DNA of 17,761 bases from Opitutales bacterium (lineage in GTDB: Bacteria > Verrucomicrobiota > Verrucomicrobiia > Opitutales > Opitutaceae): assembly GCA_021772595.1 (NCBI GenBank), contig JAJFLS010000576.1, positions 1-17,761 on the forward strand, read 5' to 3'. The notes below the pieces were generated by a model. The model searched no databases and was not told where the DNA came from. It saw nothing but the letters and a program-made list of their open reading frames with translations. Every line of letters begins with the position of its first letter. Positions within the stretch are counted from its first letter, which is position 1. The position numbers and the translations under genes were made by a program. Of the stretch, positions 1-6,852 are shown in pieces.

Positions 1-2189
1 TTTAGACCGATTTCCTGATCGGATTGGTTCTGAGAGGCGAGTAGGAATTGGACTGCCGGTTGGAGTAGGATTTTCAGATCTTCGGTCGCTACTTGTCCCA
101 GCACATCGTTTGCGAGAGACACCAAGTGTCGCGCGTTCCAAAAGTTCTGGAAAGTCGGTTCTGCCAGTTCGTAAATGGATTTCTCCTCCATCGCGTTTAC
201 TATTTCGATGAAGGTAGCGATATCCCATGGTTTGCTGTTAATGGAGTCCCATAGCGCGAGAAAGTAAGGCTCTCTTTTTTCAAGAGGCAGAGCTTGAATC
301 GCCCAAAAACGATGGGTTGCCGGTTGCTTTTGGGATTCCGGATTATCGAGGTAGTCGATCAAGGCTTCCGGATATTGTTCGAGGGTCATGCGAGCGAGGT
401 AGCGTTCAAACGAGCGTTCGTAGGGGCCGCCTAATTCGACTCCGGGAATATCCGGGCGACAATAGCTTATCAGAATATCGATGATTTCCTGATTGGCTTT
501 GCCATAGTCCGCTAATGCGCGCAGCGCCTGAGAGCGTACCATTACATTGGGATCGTTTATAAATCCTTTCAAATACGATGCCATTTGCGATGGCGGTATA
601 TCAAGACTGCCTAGAGCTCGTATGGCTTCGCGGCGCAAATCGTCATGGGGTGATTCCAGAAGCGTACCCATTAAGCGGGCACTGAAATGCTTGAGTCCCT
701 CCAATGACCAGAGCGCGTGGATGCGTGTGGTGACATCAGCGTGTTCGTCATCGGCCAGGCGGATCAGCTGTGGAGCCAGTTCATCGGCGCTCCGATCGCT
801 TATCTGGTGCCAGGCGGCTCGCTTTTCCCAAAGGGAAGGGGCTTTTAGGTGGGAGACCAGATCGCTTGTCGGAACTTCGTAGAGGTTGGGTATCTTGCCG
901 GGGACTTGGCTTTGGTGGCGAATGCGCCAGATGCGGCCGTGCGACTTGTCGCGTTCGGGATGGGTGCGCGGGAGCTCGTTGTGCGAGATGATCTTGTTGT
1001 ACCAGTCGGCGATGTAGAGGCAGCCGTCGGGACCGAATTCCATGTTGACCGGTCGGAACCAGTCGTCTTTCGACAGTAGTAGGTCGGGTAAGTGTTCTGC
1101 GGTTACAGTGCCATCGGGGTTGCGAACTATTCTGACACAATTAATCGTACTGGTAATCGGGTTCGCGAGCAGGGCGACGTCCTTCCATTCCTCGGGGAAG
1201 CCTGCGGAACCGTCCTCTGAGAACTCCAATCCCGAGATGCCGGTGCCGCCAACGCGAAATTCATGCAGCTCCGGAATCCAGGGCTGGTAGGGTCGCATCC
1301 GCGTATTTCCGATGCCTTGGAATCCGGTGCCGGCTTCCATGGGGACTACGGACCAGGTTTTGTCGTTGGCTTCCGTGCCGTACCACTGGCCGTTGGCTAG
1401 AAGCTGGAATCCCCAGATGTTGTTCAGTCCTGAGCTGACTATATTGAGACGCGATCCATCGAGCGACATGCGGCCAATCTTGCAGAAGTCGACCCGTGCA
1501 GCAGCTCCACTTATGGAGGATTTGACCAGGCCTTTGTTGAGAGCTCCATGGCTGAAGTGTATCCAATCTCCTGGGGCGCGAATTAGCAGATGAGCCATCG
1601 TGTGAGTATCGGTAAAGCCAAAGCCGGTTAAGAGAGAGTCGCGCCTATCCGCTGAGCCGTCGCCGTCCGAGTCATCCAAGAAGAAAAGCTCGGATCCTTG
1701 GGCCACATAGGCTCCGTTTTTATAGGGGAGAATGCTTTGAGGGATGGCCAACCCGTCGGCCCATACGCGGGGCTTGGATGGAGTGGGGCCGGAAGGGTCG
1801 TCGATAATCAGAATCTTGTCATCTCCCTTTGTCTTCCCTTCGTAGAGGTCCAAGATGCGCTTGAATGCTGGATCGCGTCTTTGGGCTTCTGGATTGTCCA
1901 TTAATTCGAGGAGGTCCTGCCACCCGATATCGGCTGCCGGATCCAATGGATACATAATTGCGGTTTGAGTCCAGAGGCGCCCCGCGTCGTCGAAGGCGAG
2001 GTCGATAGGATTGATGATCCCGTCTCGTTCGCTCGCCACGAGCTCGATTACGAATCCGTCCAGAAGCTCGAAGCCCGCCAGTTGTTCTTCAGGAGTCTGA
2101 ACCTCTGTTCGGAAGGAATGGGTTCTTTTCGCCTGCAATAGTGGGAAAATGCAGGTCAGAAAAAGCGTAAGAAGCGCAAATTTTTTCAT
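1..2189 (-). CDS. PVC-type membrane-bound dehydrogenase with HEAT repeats (partial, C-terminus off the left edge)
   Basis: My reverse-strand translation is open from the ATG at 2189 to the left edge, about 729 residues without a stop. Residues 1-20 form a signal peptide (MKKFALLTLFLTCIFPLLQA), so the protein is exported. Residues ~35-420 fit the beta-propeller of the PVC membrane-bound dehydrogenase family (sorbosone/glucose dehydrogenase-like), with DLAFDDAGRLWTQ, GLNNIWGFQ, NMEFGPDGCLYIADWYN and the family-typical HGRIWRI. From ~440 on, helical pairs such as TRIHALWSLEGL, LRREAIRALGSL and VRSQALRALADYG are HEAT-like repeats. Family members usually end in a c-type cytochrome domain with CxxCH; that part would lie outside the window and is not seen. 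It is the last visible gene of the minus operon, 86 nt after the DUF1080 gene, with a palindromic repeat in the gap. Likely role: periplasmic oxidation of a sugar or alcohol with electrons passed to haem. The substrate is unknown. Confidence 0.88.
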   Translation of the reverse strand, partial: MKKFALLTLFLTCIFPLLQAKRTHSFRTEVQTPEEQLAGFELLDGFVIELVASERDGIINPIDLAFDDAGRLWTQTAIMYPLDPAADIGWQDLLELMDNPEAQRRDPAFKRILDLYEGKTKGDDKILIIDDPSGPTPSKPRVWADGLAIPQSILPYKNGAYVAQGSELFFLDDSDGDGSADRRDSLLTGFGFTDTHTMAHLLIRAPGDWIHFSHGALNKGLVKSSISGAAARVDFCKIGRMSLDGSRLNIVSSGLNNIWGFQLLANGQWYGTEANDKTWSVVPMEAGTGFQGIGNTRMRPYQPWIPELHEFRVGGTGISGLEFSEDGSAGFPEEWKDVALLANPITSTINCVRIVRNPDGTVTAEHLPDLLLSKDDWFRPVNMEFGPDGCLYIADWYNKIISHNELPRTHPERDKSHGRIWRIRHQSQVPGKIPNLYEVPTSDLVSHLKAPSLWEKRAAWHQISDRSADELAPQLIRLADDEHADVTTRIHALWSLEGLKHFSARLMGTLLESPHDDLRREAIRALGSLDIPPSQMASYLKGFINDPNVMVRSQALRALADYGKANQEIIDILISYCRPDIPGVELGGPYERSFERYLARMTLEQYPEALIDYLDNPESQKQPATHRFWAIQALPLEKREPYFLALWDSINSKPWDIATFIEIVNAMEEKSIYELAEPTFQNFWNARHLVSLANDVLGQVATEDLKILLQPAVQFLLASQNQSDQEIGL

Positions 2190-2204
2190 GTGTGGAATAT
2201 TTAG

Positions 2205-2264
2205 GTAGGAGCGGCTTAATGCCGCGATACCTGTGGTGGGATCGCGACGTAAAGTCGCTCCTAC
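2205..2264. repeat. REP-like inverted pair of GTAG-headed palindromes
   Basis: Two head-to-head units lie between the DUF1080 and dehydrogenase genes. Unit 1 (plus, 2205-2231) starts GTAGGAGC and contains the stem GCGGC/GCCGC around TTAAT. Unit 2 (minus, 2240-2264) starts GTAGGAGC when read on the other strand and has the stem GCGAC/GTCGC around TTTAC. The same GTAGG(A/G) head recurs at other gene borders of the window. The architecture (GTAG tetranucleotide followed by an imperfect palindrome, in opposed pairs) is that known for REP/BIME elements mobilised by RAYT transposases; no such transposase is encoded here. In the transcript the pair could form one large hairpin between two operon genes. 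Confidence 0.75.
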
Positions 2265-2275
2265 AGATTAGGTAT

Positions 2276-2908
2276 CTAGAATTCGGTTATGGTGATGTCG
2301 CTTAATTGGACTTTAGCAATTCCTCCGCTATGTAGCTGAATGCCGAATACGCCCTTAGAAGTAATGGATGGATCGTCTTCTACATAGTCGGCGACCTTTA
2401 CTCCGTTTATGTAGGTTTCGTGGTGGTTACCCTTGCAGCGGATTATGTAGCTGTTCCAGCCCGTGGGTTTGAGGATTTTGGTCAGGGTGGCGAGATCCCC
2501 TTTGAGCAGGGCTTTGTTCCGTCGGTGCTCATCGTAAATATCTCCCCAGTAACCATCTCCGATGTCCGCTTGGTAGCCGATCATATGCGTTCCGTCGGAA
2601 GAGGAACGATATTGTATGCCGCTGTTGATTAATCCGGTGGATGGGTCCCCCGAGATTCGAAACAGGCAGCGGAATTCGAAGTCCTCGAATTCCTTCACCG
2701 TATGGAGAAACGAATTGTGAGGAATCTTCTGAACGCCGTCCCCGCCGGTGATGACACCATCGACGACCGACCAAAGCCCGGCATCTTCAGACCTGACGGT
2801 CTTCCAGCCTTTCAGCGTCTTCCCATCGAACAAGGAAGCGGTCTCTCCGGCGTTTAGCGAAAGCGAAGCCAAGTAAAGCAGCGCGAATAATTTTAGGGCA
2901 ATTTTCAT
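2276..2908 (-). CDS. Secreted DUF1080 protein (3-keto-disaccharide hydrolase family)
   Basis: This is a 210-residue protein with a signal peptide at residues 1-20 (ends SLSLNA). It belongs to the DUF1080 family (PF06439), a concanavalin-like jelly-roll fold. Family motifs seen are SLFDGKTLKGW (25-35), LWSVVDGVITG (45-55), NSGIQYRS (95-102), GYQADIGDGYWGDIYDE (111-127) and the near-C-terminal GIQLHSGG. Characterised members hydrolyse glycosides already oxidised at C3 of the sugar. The length is normal for a single-domain member. It sits 20 nt after the Dabb gene and 86 nt before the PVC dehydrogenase; a secreted dehydrogenase next to a keto-glycoside hydrolase suggests an oxidise-then-cleave step, which is inference. 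The ATG at 2908 has no clear Shine-Dalgarno, but the signal peptide begins there. Confidence 0.9.
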   Translation of the reverse strand: MKIALKLFALLYLASLSLNAGETASLFDGKTLKGWKTVRSEDAGLWSVVDGVITGGDGVQKIPHNSFLHTVKEFEDFEFRCLFRISGDPSTGLINSGIQYRSSSDGTHMIGYQADIGDGYWGDIYDEHRRNKALLKGDLATLTKILKPTGWNSYIIRCKGNHHETYINGVKVADYVEDDPSITSKGVFGIQLHSGGIAKVQLSDITITEF

Positions 2909-2928
2909 GGGACTATTTGTATATTAGA

Positions 2929-3225
2929 TCAGACTACGAAATCGAAAACGATCACCTTGTCGAGCCGCGGAACGACGATGTCCTTTACCAATTCATGGAC
3001 GGGATGAGGCAGGTAGGCGTCGCGCGATTCGGCTGAATCGAAGGTCATGATAAAGCCATGAGTGAAGTCCTCGTTCAATCCTTCATCGCTCTGGTAAGGA
3101 CCGTGCTCCATATCTTGTAGGCCGGAGATCTTTCCAACCATGCTCTTCATAGTGTTGAAGCACTCGTCGATTTGAGTTTCGGTTGTTTCGGGCTTGAATT
3201 TGAATACGCCGTAATGTCTGACCAT
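2929..3225 (-). CDS. Dabb (stress-responsive alpha/beta-barrel) domain protein
   Basis: This 98-residue cytoplasmic protein has no signal peptide and is a single Dabb domain (PF07876, dimeric ferredoxin-like barrel). It opens with the typical MVRHYGVFKFKPE, has a central GPYQSDEGLNEDFTHGFIMTFDS, and ends with YLPHPVHELVKDIVVPRLDKVIVFDF, the classic end of Dabb proteins. Members act as small dimeric enzymes or ligand binders (olivetolic acid cyclase is one) and many sit in carbohydrate operons with no known activity. It lies 21 nt after the Tm-1-like gene and 20 nt before DUF1080 on the same strand, so it is almost surely co-transcribed. A specific reaction cannot be named. Confidence 0.9.
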   Translation of the reverse strand: MVRHYGVFKFKPETTETQIDECFNTMKSMVGKISGLQDMEHGPYQSDEGLNEDFTHGFIMTFDSAESRDAYLPHPVHELVKDIVVPRLDKVIVFDFVV

Positions 3226-3246
3226 TGGATCGTAGCTTTCTGGGGT

Positions 3247-4476
3247 TTAATGAAATGTCTCTGCAAGCGTCGAGGGTGTATGTTCCATGAGCTTGAGGAG
3301 CTTTTTCGCGCAGGCCTGGGCGAAGGCGGAGCTGTTGATGGTTTCTGGGAAATCGACCACCTCTACCTTTGCATATTTATGAATCGCGTCGAAGAGCGCT
3401 CTGTCCGCCTCCGGATCGTAAAAGGATTGACCCTCGCCATTGATTTCGCTGACCGCCTTGAGCGGATTGAGAATGGCCACGGGGGCCGGGTTGGCGTTGG
3501 CTTTTATGGCAAGGTTGCGCCCGATCTCCGCGCATTCTTCCGCGTTGGTTCGCATCAAAGTGACTTGAGGGTTGTGGATGTAGAAATTGCGGCCTTCGAA
3601 GGATTCCGGCACGGTTTTCCGCGCTCCGAAATTGACCATATCCACGCATCCCGGCGCCACAACTGCTGGCACTTTGGACTGAGTCATGGCGTCCATGCGA
3701 GTAGGCCCGGCTGATAGAACGCCTCCGACAACTTCGTCCGCCCATTCAGTGGTGGTCACATCCAATACGCCAGAGACCATACCGCTTTCAATCAGGCTCT
3801 CCATGGCTTGTCCGCCCGATCCTGTGGCGTGGAACACCAGGACTTCGTATCCGGCTTCTTCCAGAATGGCCTTGGCCTGATTTACGCACTCTGTGGTATT
3901 TCCAAACATGCTGGCGACGATGAGCGGTTTTCCTGATGCACTGTCTACCGTGGCGTCAACCATGCCGCAAATGGCTCCCGCCGCTCGGGCGAAAATCATT
4001 CGGGAGATGCGGTTAAGCCCGTTCACGTCCACGATGCTGGGGATCATCACAATGTCCTTGGTCCCCACGTAATGGGCTGTGTTTCCACTCGCCACAGTGG
4101 ATACCATGACTTTAGGAAAACCAACGGGAAGCGCCCGCATCGCGGCAGTGGCAATGGCCGTGCCTCCGCCGCCGCCCAGGGAAATGACTCCGTCGATTTT
4201 TCCAGCTTCGACCAATTGAGACAGGAATGCCGGCGCGGCTTTGGACATGGCCACCACGCATTCGCCACGGTCATGGCGCGCTATTAAAGAATCGAGATCG
4301 AGACCGGTGGCGGCCGCCACGTCGTACCGTGTGAAATCTGGCGAGACTTTGGGCTCGTTGCCCGTTCCCACATCGATCAGGGCAACCGAATGGCCGCATT
4401 CTCGAATTCGGTCCGCTACGAACGTGTGTTCGTCCGGTTTCGAGTCCAGAGTTCCAAGTATCGCGATTGTCGCCAT
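3247..4476 (-). CDS. Tm-1-like ATP-binding domain protein (UPF0261)
   Basis: This 409-residue cytoplasmic protein matches the UPF0261/Tm-1-like family (PF06792) in length and motifs. The N-terminus is IAILGTLDSKPDEHTFVADRI (4-24). A glycine-rich nucleotide-binding loop ISLGGGGGTAIAT lies at 98-110. The family signature STVASGNTAHYVGTKDIVMI lies at 126-145, followed by PSIVDVNGLNRISR. The C-terminal half contains FHATGSGGQAMESLIESG and VVAPGCVDMVNFG. In plants this domain forms the N-terminal half of tomato Tm-1, which inhibits tobamovirus replication; the bacterial role is unknown. The gene starts 12 nt after the PEP-hydrolase-family gene, and these two families are fused in plant Tm-1. The ATG at 4476 has no evident Shine-Dalgarno. 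Confidence 0.92.
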   Translation of the reverse strand: MATIAILGTLDSKPDEHTFVADRIRECGHSVALIDVGTGNEPKVSPDFTRYDVAAATGLDLDSLIARHDRGECVVAMSKAAPAFLSQLVEAGKIDGVISLGGGGGTAIATAAMRALPVGFPKVMVSTVASGNTAHYVGTKDIVMIPSIVDVNGLNRISRMIFARAAGAICGMVDATVDSASGKPLIVASMFGNTTECVNQAKAILEEAGYEVLVFHATGSGGQAMESLIESGMVSGVLDVTTTEWADEVVGGVLSAGPTRMDAMTQSKVPAVVAPGCVDMVNFGARKTVPESFEGRNFYIHNPQVTLMRTNAEECAEIGRNLAIKANANPAPVAILNPLKAVSEINGEGQSFYDPEADRALFDAIHKYAKVEVVDFPETINSSAFAQACAKKLLKLMEHTPSTLAETFH

Positions 4477-4488
4477 GTCGGTATTGGG

Positions 4489-5382
4489 TTACTGGGTACT
4501 GCTGAAAATCTGAGGACTTTTGCGTTTCACCGGAATGGATTTGAACTCCTGCGTGAGATGGATCAAGGATTGCTCTACCCCAATGCGTTCCAGGCTAGAC
4601 GCGCCCACGAACCCAACCGCGTCCGTGTGTTCATTGATATAGGCTGCGTCGGATGGACTGAGGATTGGGCCGCCGTGACTGAGGTAAATGATATCGTTCC
4701 GCACCGATTCGCCGGCATCGATGATCGTCTGGGTTTGGGCAGCGGCTTGTTCAAGCGAGCAGGCTGCATCCACTACGCCAATTGAGCCGCCAACAGTGCA
4801 ACCGGCATGGGCGATGATGACATCTGCTCCCGCCTCGGCCATTGCCTTCGATTCTTCTGGCGTAACCACATAGACGATGGAAAACAGGTCCATTTTCCGA
4901 GCCAAGGCCACCGTATCGATTTCCTTCTGCACGCTCATTCCAGTTTCCTCCAGGGTTTGTCGGAAATGTCCGTCCACGATACTATGGGTGGGAAAATTGT
5001 TGATGCCGCTAAAGCCCATCTCTTTTACTTTCAGCAGCCAATGCCACATGCGTCGCCGTGGGTCGGTAGCATGCACGCCGCAGATTACGGGGATCTCTTC
5101 GACGACGGGTAGCACTTCGAATTCACCGATTTCCATGGCCACGGCATTGGCATCGCCATAACCCATCAATCCTGCAGTCGAGCCATGGCCGGCCATTCGG
5201 AAACGTCCCGAATTATAGATGATAATCAGATCCGCGCCTCCTTTCTCGATAAATTTGGCACTGATGCCGGTTCCGGCTCCCGCAGCGATTATGGCTTGCC
5301 CTTTGCTCAGCGTGTCGCGCAGGCGCTCCAACACTTCAGCACGCGTATAGGGGTTTCCTTTTCCTGTCCATTCGTTTGGCAT
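4489..5382 (-). CDS. Phosphoenolpyruvate hydrolase family TIM-barrel protein (Tm-1 C-terminal domain type)
   Basis: From the ATG at 5382 the protein has 297 residues (MPNEWTGKGNPYTRAEVLERL...). It is a TIM barrel of the PEP_hydrolase family (PF09370). Signatures include GAGTGISAKFIEKGGADLII, YNSGRFRMAGHGSTAGLMGY, a mid-chain ICGVHATDP, HAGCTVGGS, LSHGGPI and GFVGASSLERIGVEQS. The frame is also open upstream to a TTG at 5427; I prefer the ATG because the family usually starts shortly before the RAEVLERLR helix, although the GAGG before it is very close. It is the first gene of the minus operon, divergent from the AraC gene, and is followed after 12 nt by the Tm-1-like gene. The name comes from a proposed C-C or PEP hydrolase activity; the true substrate is unknown. 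Confidence 0.9.
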   Translation of the reverse strand: MPNEWTGKGNPYTRAEVLERLRDTLSKGQAIIAAGAGTGISAKFIEKGGADLIIIYNSGRFRMAGHGSTAGLMGYGDANAVAMEIGEFEVLPVVEEIPVICGVHATDPRRRMWHWLLKVKEMGFSGINNFPTHSIVDGHFRQTLEETGMSVQKEIDTVALARKMDLFSIVYVVTPEESKAMAEAGADVIIAHAGCTVGGSIGVVDAACSLEQAAAQTQTIIDAGESVRNDIIYLSHGGPILSPSDAAYINEHTDAVGFVGASSLERIGVEQSLIHLTQEFKSIPVKRKSPQIFSSTQ

Positions 5383-5611
5383 AACCTCGAGTAGCTGGAT
5401 CCTCTTGCCTTTAACGTGTTCCCGCAAATAGATTTACCAAACATGTAGATATTAGAAATCCACATTTGGAAGCGTTTTGGAGTTAAGTTATCTCAGACTA
5501 ATATAAAATTGATCCTTTCTCAATTTGGCGTATTTGTCTAGAGACTATCCCCAAAAGTAACTTGGCTCTAAGATAAATTTTAGGATAGCCACTAATAGAT
5601 TGCGGAAATCC
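5383..5611. promoter_or_regulatory. Divergent control region between AraC gene and the PEP-hydrolase/Tm-1 operon
   Basis: This is an AT-rich gap between two divergently read genes, so both promoters and the likely AraC operator should be here. For the AraC side, TTGGAG (5477-5482) with a 16-nt spacer and TAATAT (5499-5504) is a plausible but unproven sigma70-like pair. On the minus side I found no convincing -35/-10 pair. Weak half-sites CCAAA (5438-5442) and TTTGG (5465-5469) face each other across about 22 nt; this is too short to call an operator with confidence. The divergent layout itself is the main evidence. Confidence 0.45.
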
Positions 5612-6484
5612 ATGTCGCTTCAGAACAAGAATCTAAACGAGCTGCACGACACTCACATTCTCGGTGAATCAGATTACTTGCTGGTTCGTTCTGATGATTC
5701 TGATAAGCGTGCTTGGCTACACGATTCCCCCATTTGCCCGCTTCTCAGGCAACATCACCTTGCGCATGTGGAAATCATGTGGGCGCGATATCCGTTTGAG
5801 GTGACGCGTACCGAACTTTCCGGTACGTATATGATGGCTTGTTTCGAAGGCGAGGGAAGTGTACTCGTCGATGGGAATTGGAAGACGCTTCGAGCAGGTC
5901 AAGCGTGTCTACAGCCTCCGTTCATGCTCAATTCGCTTAAATGCGCCAAAAGCAAGTCTTGGGGATTCTGTGGAATCCGCTATCTGGAATCACAAGAATC
6001 GGTTCCGATCATAACCGAAAAATCTCCAGTCTTGGGCAACTATGACCACGTTCCTTTGCAAGCGGCCATCCAAGGGCTTCATGCTGAAGTTAGAGGAACG
6101 GATTCCCCTAGCGCTCTAGGCAAGTGGATCGAACTCATCCATCATTATGTCCTTCATTTCGCGCAACCCCATCATTACGACGATAGGCTTTGGAAGCTAT
6201 GGGCGAAAATCGAGCAGCAACTCGAGCATAAATGGACGCTGTACGAATTGGCCTTGCTCGCTCATCTGAGCGAGGAACATCTGCGTCGACTTTGCCGGAA
6301 GCACCATGGCCGAAGTCCGATGCAGCATCTCACTTTTCTTCGGATGCAACGCGCGATGGAACTTCTTGGGTCAACGGATGATAAGATCGAGATTATCGCT
6401 CGCGTAGTCGGATACGATACTCAATTCTCGTTCTCCAACGTATTCAAAAAATGGGTGGGATTGAGACCGTCGGATTGCCGATAA
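5612..6484 (+). CDS. AraC-family transcriptional regulator
   Basis: The protein has 290 residues from the ATG at 5612; an in-frame TTG at 5600 would add four. The N-terminal part (~15-150) is a cupin-like sugar-sensing domain with MMACFEGEGSVLVDG and TLRAGQACLQPPF. The C-terminal ~83 residues are the AraC double helix-turn-helix: helix-turn-helix one in LYELALLAHLSEEHLRRLCR, the linker HGRSPMQHLTFLRMQRAMELL, and helix-turn-helix two in IEIIARVVGYDTQFSFSNVFKKW ending in the family-typical GLRPSDCR. It is divergent from the PEP-hydrolase/Tm-1/Dabb/DUF1080/dehydrogenase operon and is its likely activator, responding to a sugar or catabolite. The inducer is unknown. Downstream lies a convergent gap with palindromic repeats. 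Confidence 0.93.
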   Translation: MSLQNKNLNELHDTHILGESDYLLVRSDDSDKRAWLHDSPICPLLRQHHLAHVEIMWARYPFEVTRTELSGTYMMACFEGEGSVLVDGNWKTLRAGQACLQPPFMLNSLKCAKSKSWGFCGIRYLESQESVPIITEKSPVLGNYDHVPLQAAIQGLHAEVRGTDSPSALGKWIELIHHYVLHFAQPHHYDDRLWKLWAKIEQQLEHKWTLYELALLAHLSEEHLRRLCRKHHGRSPMQHLTFLRMQRAMELLGSTDDKIEIIARVVGYDTQFSFSNVFKKWVGLRPSDCR

Positions 6485-6558
6485 GGGTGGGACAACGGTA
6501 GGGCTGCGTATCTCTAAGCGCGTTTTGAAAAACCCGGCAACCCGCTGAATTGTTCAAT

Positions 6559-6634
6559 GTAGGGGCTTCGCTTGCGAAGACCGCGTTGGTCGGGAGCAAT
6601 CTTCATACGCGGTCTTCGCAAGCGAAGCCCCTAC
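6559..6634. repeat. REP-like pair: perfect 27-bp inverted repeat
   Basis: The arm at 6559-6585 begins GTAGGGGCTTCGC and is repeated exactly in inverted orientation at 6608-6634, with a 22-bp spacer. Each arm carries its own small hairpin CTTCGC/GCGAAG around TT (6566-6579 in the left arm). It therefore can fold either as two small hairpins or as one 27-bp stem. It lies between convergent genes, where it could stabilise or end both transcripts. Confidence 0.85.
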
Positions 6635-6700
6635 GAAATCGGCGTGTTGGATAGTCCTTAACTCAATTTTGTTAAATGAATCAATCCTATCTTACGTATG

Positions 6701-6768
6701 GTAGGGAGGACCGGCTCGGTCCTCCGAAACCCTCTCCCATACTGAGGACTGAGGCCAGTCCTCCCTAC
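6701..6768. repeat. REP-like inverted pair with GTAGGGAGGAC heads
   Basis: The left unit starts GTAGGGAGGACC at 6701 and forms a perfect 9-bp stem GGAGGACCG/CGGTCCTCC (6705-6713 with 6717-6725) around a 3-nt loop. The right unit is in the opposite orientation (head at 6768, reading GTAGGGAGGACTG), with an 8-bp stem GAGGACTG/CAGTCCTC (6744-6751 with 6756-6763) around AGGC. The stems differ from those of the neighbouring pair but the GTAGGG head is shared. Confidence 0.8.
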
Positions 6769-6852
6769 CTTTGAAAGGCCCATGCAAGAGACTCGATTCT
6801 TATTTAACAATGTAGACTTAAGCCGCCGCCAACTCGTCCCTATTCTCGGCGT

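Larger units (their letters stand above)
6485..6852. other. Convergent gene-free gap with REP-like palindromes
   Basis: This gap of about 370 bases separates the 3' ends of the AraC gene and of the first sulfatase gene. I see no supported gene. It holds two palindrome pairs, annotated separately (6559-6634 and 6701-6768). No classical hairpin plus T-run terminator is visible, so the palindrome pairs may act as the bidirectional transcript ends. A 24-codon open frame at 6782-6856 was considered and rejected. Confidence 0.7.

Noticed and set aside
3172..3714. 180-codon plus-strand frame opposite the Tm-1-like gene
   Set aside because: No recognisable family and fully antisense to a conserved gene.
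5438..5469. Possible operator from CCAAA and TTTGG half-sites
   Set aside because: Half-sites are only 5 bp with a long spacer; this is expected by chance in AT-rich DNA.
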